Shown here piece by piece: positions 1 to 5,451 of a stretch of DNA of 8,135 bases. The notes under the pieces are model-generated. The model did not search any database. It was given only the letters and a program-made list of their open reading frames with translations, and was not told where the DNA came from. The DNA lies in contig JAZSRJ010000006.1 of assembly GCA_045538425.1 (NCBI GenBank), forward strand, positions 1-8,135. Reading direction: 5' to 3'. The position numbers and the translations under genes are program-made. The DNA comes from CALVJJ01 sp045538425. GTDB taxonomy: Bacteria > Bacillota > Clostridia > Christensenellales > UBA1242. The first letter of the stretch is position 1. Each line of letters opens with the position of its first letter.

Positions 1-29
1 AGTATAAAATTTTTATAATAAAATGTCAA
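1..29 (-). promoter_or_regulatory. Sigma-A-type promoter reading left out of the window
   Basis: On the minus strand a perfect -35 box TTGACA (29 to 24) is followed by a 17-base spacer and the -10 box TATACT (6 to 1), five of six matches to consensus. The 31 bases upstream (30-60) contain only three G or C, which resembles an UP element. Transcription would start a few bases beyond the left edge. The promoter lies beyond the pheT terminator, so it most likely serves the next minus-strand gene, which is not visible. Confidence 0.65.
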
Positions 30-133
30 ATAAATTAGATATATAATTGATATATTTTACAAGAAAATCTTTTTTCAAAATATCACGAAAAAAAGCAACT
101 TTTTGAAGATATTATCTTTGTTAATTTTAGTGC

Positions 134-208
134 AAAAACAACTCTATTTTTCCTCAATTATTTCCCTAATTAATCTTTTACTTTTTGACAAAAAATAGGT
201 TGTTTTTT
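134..208. repeat. AT-rich inverted repeat between pheT and the next transcription unit
   Basis: The left arm 134-151 (AAAAACAACTCTATTTTT) pairs with the right arm 191-207 (AAAAATAGGTTGTTTTT) over 17 base pairs with one bulged T. GTG at 130-132 can also pair with CAC at 211-213. The 39-base loop contains a small inner hairpin, AATTA-TTTCCC-TAATT. The structure sits downstream of the pheT terminator and belongs to no coding region. It could be a back-up or bidirectional terminator, a remnant of a small mobile repeat, or chance pairing in AT-rich DNA. The sequence does not decide between these. Confidence 0.45.
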
Positions 209-226
209 AACACGAAAATACAGGAT

Positions 227-257
227 AAAAAAAGAAAGTGGCACTATTACCACTTTC
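227..257 (-). terminator. Intrinsic terminator of the pheST operon
   Basis: On the minus strand GAAAGTGGTA (257 to 248) pairs with TGCCACTTTC (243 to 234) around the loop ATAG. This gives a ten-pair stem with one G-U wobble, followed directly by seven T (233 to 227). It lies 13 bases after the pheT stop codon, the usual place for a Rho-independent terminator. Confidence 0.9.
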
Positions 258-270
258 ACATATTACTCTT

Positions 271-2664
271 CTATTCATTTTTTAAGTAGATTTTGTTAGC
301 TTCAAAGGTGGTAATAACCAACTTATGGAACTCCTCAATTTCGGCACTAGACAACGTATGATCTAGGCTAGTAACCGAATATCTAAGCGTGTAACTTTTT
401 ACATCAGAGCCTTCTTTATAGAATATATCAACTAATTCTACTGTATACGAAAGTCTAGTATCTAACGAATGTGCAATCTTTTCAATAGAACCATACACAT
501 CATTTTTATCAAGAGCAAAACTAAAATCTAGCGTTGTTGTAGGATATTTTGAAACTTTTTGATATTTTATCTCATCCGCTTTTGCTGTTGAAATAACAGA
601 CATATTCAATTCTGCAACAACTATGCAACTATTTTTATCAATTTTTTGTTGCACTTTAGGATGAACAAGACCAATGATACCAATATCTTGTCCTGCTACA
701 CTAACTTTGTAAGCATTAATCGGTGCCAAATAACTCACTTCAGGTGTTACTGGAGATAATGTGACTGGAATATTGAGCAAATATTGCACAATATATAAAA
801 TGCAATCTTTGGCTTGAATTAAGCCATTTTTCATGTCTTCTTTTGACATCATCCAACCGAGACCAAGATATTTTTCTTCTTTAGCAAGTTGATCAAGATG
901 ATAATCTGGATTGGTATTCTTATAAGTTCCAGTAACCACGTGTCCAACTTCAAACAAACCAAAAGACTCGCTATAACGCTTGTTTTGGTCAATTGCACGA
1001 ATAATGGTTGGTAACATACTACTTCTGATATCATCATTATCTTTTTGCAAACTATTAACTAAACGAATATATGATTTTGTTTCAATACCCAAGGATTGAT
1101 TAGCGACAGCATCTTCCCACACATAACTATGGATTTCATGCATATGATATTTGTCTGCCAAGACATATTTTACATCATAATCTCTCACAACATCTAGCCC
1201 CAATTTTTGAGGTTCGACAGGTTGTTTTGCTGGTAGACTAACAATATTGTCATACCCATACACACGCGCTATCTCTTCTACAATATCCGCTTTAATAGAG
1301 ATATCTTTTGTTGCACGCCAAGAAGGAACATCTATTGTCAAAACATCTTTATTTTCTTTTACACCAAATCCAAGAGAAGTCAAAATCTCCACAACACGTT
1401 GTTGAGGAATCTCAATACCCGTGTATTGATCAATGTATCGTTTTGTTATATCAATGACAATATGTGGGTACTTTTTGGCATAAACATCGGTTAAATTGCT
1501 GACAACTTTAATTTCGTCATCTACTTGTTTTAACAAATACACGTAACGACGAAGCGCTGTACTAGTCATTTCTGGATCCAAACTCTTTTCATAACGAGCA
1601 CTAGATTCACTTCTTAAACCAATAGAAGTTGCTGTCTTTCTTACTTTTACAGCTTCAAAATTAGCACTTTCTAAGAAGGCACTATGAGTATCTTCTTCTA
1701 TCTCACTACTAAGACCACCCATAACACCAGCAATAGCCCCGATCCCATCTTGAGTCTCGATCACCATTGTTCCTTCAGGTAAGACCCTCTCTACTTGATC
1801 TAGAGTCACAAATGGAGTATCTTTTTCCAAATCTTTTACAACAATAGATTGCACCTTTGCACCATCAAAACTATGCATTGGTTGTCCCAATTCTAACATA
1901 ATATAATTCGTTAGATCGGCAAGCAACGAAATAGCTCTCATTCCACAATAATACAATCTAATTTGCATAGCCATCGAACTTACTTTTTGTGTAACATTCT
2001 CCACTCTTAATGCGCTATAACGATAACAAGATGGACTTGATACTTTTACATTAAGGTCTGGCAATTTGCTATAATCCGTTTTGTCTACAATATACTCTTT
2101 TAATTGTCTACCAGTAATTGCAGCAATCTCTCTAGCAATACCATAATGTCCCCACATATCTGGACGATTCGTAAGAGATTTGTTATCTACTTCAATTAAC
2201 GTATCTTCAATTGGAAGTATGGACTTTATGTCAAGACCAAGTGGTGTCGTGTCGCAAAATTCCATAATGCCGCTATGATCATCACTAATCCCCAACTCTT
2301 TTGCGCTACAACACATACCACAACTTTCGTAGCCAGCTACTTTTGCTTTGGCAATAACAATGTCTCCCACTTGTGCCCCCATAGTAGCAAAAGCCGTAAT
2401 CATTCCTTCTTTTACATTAGGAGCACCACAGACAACATCAACAAGTTCTTTTCCTGTGTTGACTTTTAACAAATGAAGTTTTTGACTATTAGGATGATTT
2501 TCCACCTTTTCAATACGTGCAGTTATAACACCCTTTATATCTTTTCCTTTTTCAATAATATCTTCTACTTCCGCACAAGATAACGTAAATTGATTGACAA
2601 TATCTTTAATATCAAGGCCTTCAAGATCAACAAAGTCCTTGATCCAATTCATAGAAATATACAT
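271..2664 (-). CDS. pheT: Phenylalanine--tRNA ligase beta subunit
   Basis: This 797-residue protein is the beta subunit of the cytosolic alpha2-beta2 phenylalanyl-tRNA synthetase, which charges tRNA-Phe and hydrolyses mischarged Tyr-tRNA-Phe. The length is normal for bacterial PheT. Domains in order are an N-terminal segment (MNWIKDFV), an OB-fold tRNA-binding domain at about 43-150 (ENHPNSQKLHLLKV), the B3/B4 editing domain at about 210-365, a B5 domain at about 400-475 (DIVEEIARVYGYDNI), a catalytic-like core, and the anticodon-binding FDX-ACB domain at about 705-797. Editing-site elements look intact: GQPMH with His264, AGVMGG at 312-317, and LESANF followed by GLRSESSARYEK. The start at 2664 is supported by AAGGAG seven bases upstream. 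The AA of the pheS stop codon TAA forms the beginning of this site, and only 11 bases separate the genes, so translation is probably coupled. The stop codon is TAG. Expression follows the T-box upstream of pheS. Confidence 0.97.
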   Translation of the reverse strand: MYISMNWIKDFVDLEGLDIKDIVNQFTLSCAEVEDIIEKGKDIKGVITARIEKVENHPNSQKLHLLKVNTGKELVDVVCGAPNVKEGMITAFATMGAQVGDIVIAKAKVAGYESCGMCCSAKELGISDDHSGIMEFCDTTPLGLDIKSILPIEDTLIEVDNKSLTNRPDMWGHYGIAREIAAITGRQLKEYIVDKTDYSKLPDLNVKVSSPSCYRYSALRVENVTQKVSSMAMQIRLYYCGMRAISLLADLTNYIMLELGQPMHSFDGAKVQSIVVKDLEKDTPFVTLDQVERVLPEGTMVIETQDGIGAIAGVMGGLSSEIEEDTHSAFLESANFEAVKVRKTATSIGLRSESSARYEKSLDPEMTSTALRRYVYLLKQVDDEIKVVSNLTDVYAKKYPHIVIDITKRYIDQYTGIEIPQQRVVEILTSLGFGVKENKDVLTIDVPSWRATKDISIKADIVEEIARVYGYDNIVSLPAKQPVEPQKLGLDVVRDYDVKYVLADKYHMHEIHSYVWEDAVANQSLGIETKSYIRLVNSLQKDNDDIRSSMLPTIIRAIDQNKRYSESFGLFEVGHVVTGTYKNTNPDYHLDQLAKEEKYLGLGWMMSKEDMKNGLIQAKDCILYIVQYLLNIPVTLSPVTPEVSYLAPINAYKVSVAGQDIGIIGLVHPKVQQKIDKNSCIVVAELNMSVISTAKADEIKYQKVSKYPTTTLDFSFALDKNDVYGSIEKIAHSLDTRLSYTVELVDIFYKEGSDVKSYTLRYSVTSLDHTLSSAEIEEFHKLVITTFEANKIYLKNE

Positions 2665-2675
2665 ATTCTCTCTCC

Positions 2676-3701
2676 TTATTTTACCTTCGTTTGTTGTAAA
2701 ACTTTTAGATCTTTACCATTAAGATGTCTAATATCATCTACACCATATGTCATCATAACGAGACGACTCAACCCCAAACCAAAAGCAAAACCTTGGTATT
2801 CTTCAGGATCAATACCACCCATAGTAAGCACATTAGGATGAATCATGCCACATGGACAAAGTTCGATCCAGCCACTATGTTTGCACACTCTACATCCCTT
2901 GCCTCCACAATATGGACAAGAACAATCAAGTTCGAATCCTGGTTCGACAAATGGGAAGAAACCTGGTCTAAGTCTAACATTGACTTCTTTCCCAAACACT
3001 TCAGACAACATGGTTTTCATAAAGTAAATCAGATTGCTAATAGATACATTCTTATCAATCATCATACCTTCCATTTGGAAAAAGGTATTCTCGTGACTTG
3101 CATCCAATTCTTCATTACGAAAACATCTTCCTGGGAAAATAACCTTAAGTGGAGCTCCGTATTTTTTCATAATTCTGTTTTGACTAGCAGAAGTATGTGT
3201 CTTCAATACTTGACCATTGTCCAAATAAAAAGTATCTTGCATATCACGAGCAGGATGATGTTTTGGAATATTAACAGCTTCAAAATTATTGTATTCTGTC
3301 TCTACTTCATTACCATCTTCTACAGCAAAGCCCATACTACGGAAAATATCAATCAATCTTTGTTGTATGATAGTTACTGGATGTAGACTACCTACTTCTT
3401 CTGTGCTAGGAGTTGTAAGATCCACTTTTTCCATTGCATTCAAAGTGTCAGCAATTGCTTGTTCTTCAAGTTCTACCTTCTTAACCTCAATTACATCATT
3501 AATGCTGGTTTTGATTTTATTAACATTCTCACCAAAACTCTTCTTTTCGTCATTACTCAAGTTCTTAATGAGTTTCATAACAGATGTAAGATGACCATTT
3601 TTTCCTAAAAACAAATTACGCACTTGATTCAATTGATCAAGATTGGTCACTTTTTCTATTTCTTCCAAAAATAGTTGTTTGATGTCTTCTAATTCTTTCA
3701 T
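2676..3701 (-). CDS. pheS: Phenylalanine--tRNA ligase alpha subunit
   Basis: This 341-residue protein is the catalytic alpha subunit of phenylalanyl-tRNA synthetase. It activates Phe with ATP and transfers it to tRNA-Phe together with PheT. The N-terminal 90 residues look like the usual tRNA-contacting coiled coil. The class II core follows, with LKTHTSASQNR at 166-176, motif 2 around 190-212 (FPGRCFRNEELDASHE and QMEG) and motif 3 GFAFGLGLSRL at 304-314. Ala306 matches the pocket alanine A294 of E. coli. The pocket segment FPFVEPG at 249-255 has Val252 and Gly255 where E. coli has Thr251 and Ser254. A CxxC-x4-CxxC unit lies at 262-273. The reading frame stays open upstream to a TTG at 3869, but that stretch is the T-box leader. 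The true start at 3701 has AAGGAG five bases before ATG, gives the family length, and begins with a typical N-terminus (MKELEDIKQ). The stop codon TAA overlaps the pheT ribosome binding site. Confidence 0.97.
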   Translation of the reverse strand: MKELEDIKQLFLEEIEKVTNLDQLNQVRNLFLGKNGHLTSVMKLIKNLSNDEKKSFGENVNKIKTSINDVIEVKKVELEEQAIADTLNAMEKVDLTTPSTEEVGSLHPVTIIQQRLIDIFRSMGFAVEDGNEVETEYNNFEAVNIPKHHPARDMQDTFYLDNGQVLKTHTSASQNRIMKKYGAPLKVIFPGRCFRNEELDASHENTFFQMEGMMIDKNVSISNLIYFMKTMLSEVFGKEVNVRLRPGFFPFVEPGFELDCSCPYCGGKGCRVCKHSGWIELCPCGMIHPNVLTMGGIDPEEYQGFAFGLGLSRLVMMTYGVDDIRHLNGKDLKVLQQTKVK

Positions 3702-3706
3702 AATTT

Positions 3707-3712
3707 CTCCTT
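3707..3712 (-). promoter_or_regulatory. Ribosome binding site that fixes the pheS start
   Basis: AAGGAG lies five bases before the ATG at 3701 and just after the U-tract of the T-box terminator. It decides for the 341-residue PheS and against a 56-residue N-terminal extension that would be translated from the folded leader. Confidence 0.85.
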
Positions 3713-3718
3713 CTTTAC

Positions 3719-3750
3719 AAAAAAAGCCCGTATATGTTGCCATATACGGG
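3719..3750 (-). terminator. T-box-controlled transcription terminator of pheST
   Basis: On the minus strand CCCGTATATG (3750 to 3741) pairs perfectly with CATATACGGG (3736 to 3727) around a GCAA loop, followed by C and seven T (3725 to 3719). The first four bases of the 5' arm (CCCG, 3750 to 3747) are also the 3' base of the antiterminator, so the two structures exclude each other. Confidence 0.93.
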
Positions 3751-3774
3751 ACGACATTGTCGTGGTACCACCCG
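3747..3774 (-). other. T-box antiterminator element
   Basis: On the minus strand CGGG (3774 to 3771) pairs with CCCG (3750 to 3747), and ACGAC (3763 to 3759) pairs with GTCGT (3755 to 3751) around an AAT loop. Between the helices lies the seven-base bulge TGGTACC (3770 to 3764), the classic T-box bulge whose first four bases (TGGT) pair with the NCCA end of uncharged tRNA. Its lower helix uses the 5' arm of the terminator. Confidence 0.92.
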
Positions 3775-3961
3775 AGTTCGAAAGTAACAATACTTTCCTC
3801 ATTAACCTGATAACGGTGGGCACCGTCTATTATTTCTAATAGAAGCTCACGTGGCGAAATTCGAAACAATCTTATTGTATTGTGACTTACAGCCCACGAT
3901 CACAACTCTCTTGACATACAGATTGCCCTACTAAAACACGATCAACGCATATTATGTACTA

Positions 3962-3990
3962 ATTGTATTCTTTTTTCTATTCTTTGTCAA
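3962..3990 (-). promoter_or_regulatory. Sigma-A-type promoter of the pheST operon
   Basis: The -35 box TTGACA (3990 to 3985) is perfect, the spacer is 17 bases, and the -10 box TACAAT (3967 to 3962) matches five of six. A start near 3955 would place the 5' end a few bases before stem I of the T-box. The -35 box begins five bases after the stop codon of the upstream acyltransferase gene. Confidence 0.88.
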
Positions 3991-3995
3991 CCCTT

Positions 3996-4835
3996 TTATA
4001 GAGTATCTTGTTCTTTTTGTTCTTCTTCTTTAACCTTTGCCTTGTCAACCTTTTTGAATGTCGAATGCATACGACGCATCACATTTTCTGATCTGATACG
4101 CAACTCTTCAATTTTTTCTTTTTTCTTTAGATCCGGATCTGCATAGATTGGTTTTCCTATATGAACAGTTGCCATAATAGCTCTAATACCGAAAAACTTT
4201 TGCCAACGTCTTGGTTCTCGAAAGTTGATACAAATTGGAACAATAGGCACATCATTGCTTACAGCATAAAAGAATGCACCTTTTTTGAATGGTCTAATTT
4301 TTTCATAATAAGGCCAAATACTACCTTCTGGCATAAAATGAACAATTTTCCCTTCTTGCAATACTTTTGCAATTGCTCTATTATACGCTATCTGCATGCT
4401 AGGTCTAGAGCAGATAGGTATCCCACCTAATGCTTTGATAATATGTCCCACAATTGGCATTCTCATATTGCTCTCAAGTGTTGTATAGTACACTTTTCTA
4501 GGCGCAAGACATTGAGCAACAAAGACACTATCAAAATCCAAACAATGGTTACTAATACTAATTGCCCCACCTTTAAGATGTTTTAGATTACGTCTCCCTT
4601 TGATTCTCACATTGTACAAAAGAAAAGTAATAATTGGCGCAATTAGGTATACTAAAAAATACCAGATGATAGCATACAATATTTTTGTAATAAAAAATTT
4701 GGGAAAGAAGTTGTATTCTTCATCCAAAGGCTCAACCTTTTGATATTCCAATCGATCAACATGGACATCGAATTTCCCTTCTTTCTCCAGTTCTTCATAT
4801 TGTTTTCTTTTGTCTTCTATTTTTTTCTTTGCCAT
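3996..4835 (-). CDS. plsC: PlsC-type 1-acylglycerol-3-phosphate acyltransferase family protein
   Basis: This 279-residue protein belongs to the PlsC family, which acylates lysophosphatidic acid to phosphatidic acid at the inner face of the membrane. The assignment is at family level; the exact substrate is not shown. A charged N-terminus precedes one long hydrophobic segment at about 48-75 (ILYAIIWYFLVYLIAP), the likely membrane anchor. Catalytic block I is NHCLDFD, an HX4D motif with His97 and Asp102. Block II is GGIPICSR (137-144), block III is FMPEGS (167-172) and block IV is VPIVPI (196-201). Block III has an inserted Met and lacks the usual TR after EG. The last 45 residues are strongly charged and probably helical. 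The start at 4835 is supported by AGGAAG five bases upstream, which overlaps the stop TAG of the hydrolase gene. The gene is thus the last member of the ybiT unit. No terminator lies between it and the pheST promoter. Confidence 0.88.
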   Translation of the reverse strand: MAKKKIEDKRKQYEELEKEGKFDVHVDRLEYQKVEPLDEEYNFFPKFFITKILYAIIWYFLVYLIAPIITFLLYNVRIKGRRNLKHLKGGAISISNHCLDFDSVFVAQCLAPRKVYYTTLESNMRMPIVGHIIKALGGIPICSRPSMQIAYNRAIAKVLQEGKIVHFMPEGSIWPYYEKIRPFKKGAFFYAVSNDVPIVPICINFREPRRWQKFFGIRAIMATVHIGKPIYADPDLKKKEKIEELRIRSENVMRRMHSTFKKVDKAKVKEEEQKEQDTL

Positions 4836-4844
4836 AGCTTCTTC

Positions 4845-5450
4845 CTAAGAACGGATATTTAGCACCTTTTGATACTCATCTTTGGAAAATACTGGGCCAT
4901 GTCCAACATAAAAATCAATGATATCTTCTGCCATCAATTTTTTAACAGATCGATACAAACTAACGATATTACCATCTGCAAAATCTGTTCTTCCAATCCC
5001 ATCCGCAAAAACAAGATCACCACTAAAACATTGTTGATCAATAATATAAGCAACTGAACAATTGCTATGACCAGGGATGGATACTGCTATTATTGGTAAC
5101 CCAAAACAATCAATATCCCCCTCTGCCACAAAAACACGTGTCTTATCTAATTCACAATAGAGATCTTGTTCGCAAAATTGACGACTCAAATTGGTGATTG
5201 GATTATCCAACTTATCTACTCCAACTCTTGCCATATAGACAGGACATTGCCAATATTCTTGATACTGACGCAAATACCAAATATGGTCAAAATGCGCATG
5301 CGTTACAAGGATGGCTTTAACAGGCAAGGTTACCACTGATTTTACTTTTTCCAATGTTTGGCCAGCATCCACAATCACACAACTCTTACCGTCTTCTACA
5401 ATATAAGTATTGCAAGCCCAATCACCTGTTACCAAACATTTTATTTCCAT
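4845..5450 (-). CDS. Metallo-beta-lactamase-fold hydrolase, glyoxalase-II-like (YcbL type)
   Basis: This 201-residue cytosolic protein has the complete two-metal site of the metallo-beta-lactamase fold: THAHFDH with His51, His53, Asp55 and His56, then His128 (PGHS), Asp145 (SGDLVF) and His184 (GHGP). The GRTDF stretch at 154-158 and the short length fit the YcbL/hydroxyacylglutathione-hydrolase-like group, which lacks the C-terminal substrate domain of classical glyoxalase II. A thioester such as S-lactoylglutathione or an analogue is plausible as substrate but cannot be read from the sequence. The frame stays open upstream to 5543 inside the ABC-F gene, but the family N-terminus starts at MEIKCLVTGDWACNTYIV, so 5450 was chosen. 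The Shine-Dalgarno match is weak (GAGTG), and only one base separates this start from the ybiT stop TAG, which suggests translation coupled to ybiT. Confidence 0.9.
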   Translation of the reverse strand: MEIKCLVTGDWACNTYIVEDGKSCVIVDAGQTLEKVKSVVTLPVKAILVTHAHFDHIWYLRQYQEYWQCPVYMARVGVDKLDNPITNLSRQFCEQDLYCELDKTRVFVAEGDIDCFGLPIIAVSIPGHSNCSVAYIIDQQCFSGDLVFADGIGRTDFADGNIVSLYRSVKKLMAEDIIDFYVGHGPVFSKDEYQKVLNIRS

Positions 5451-5451
5451 T

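Larger units (their letters stand above)
3719..3955 (-). ncRNA. T-box riboswitch sensing tRNA-Phe, leader of pheST
   Basis: The leader binds tRNA-Phe and lets transcription continue when the tRNA is uncharged. Stem I starts with GC/GC pairs (3948-3947 with 3846-3845) and a GA-rich kink (TTGA and TGA). CGTG/CACG pairing (3940-3937 with 3853-3850) follows. The specifier loop has AGTA at 3932-3929 opposite GAA at 3862-3860. The codon TTC lies at 3858-3856 and is followed by a purine; shifting by one base gives TTT, also Phe. Above it GGGCAATC pairs with GATTGTTT, and the upper stem TTGTGA/TCACAA carries a 14-base loop. Further 3' are a seven-pair hairpin with a GAAA loop (3843-3826), the conserved F-box CCGTTA (3816-3811), and a seven-pair stem III (GAAAGTA/TACTTTC, 3797-3780). 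The T-box GGGTGGTACC, the antiterminator and the terminator complete the set. The 5' end at about 3955 is inferred from the promoter. Confidence 0.95.

Noticed and set aside
185..190. A perfect TTGACA on the plus strand downstream of pheT.
   Set aside because: At 16-18 bases downstream there is no acceptable -10 box (best TAACAC), and transcription would only run antisense into pheT.
2724..3386. A 220-codon open frame on the plus strand opposite pheS.
   Set aside because: It is fully antisense to a certain gene, has no recognisable domain, and its composition is that of a mirror frame.
3702..3869. A 56-residue N-terminal extension of PheS starting at TTG 3869.
   Set aside because: The stretch is the T-box leader from the specifier region to the terminator. 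A strong ribosome binding site and the family N-terminus place the start at 3701.
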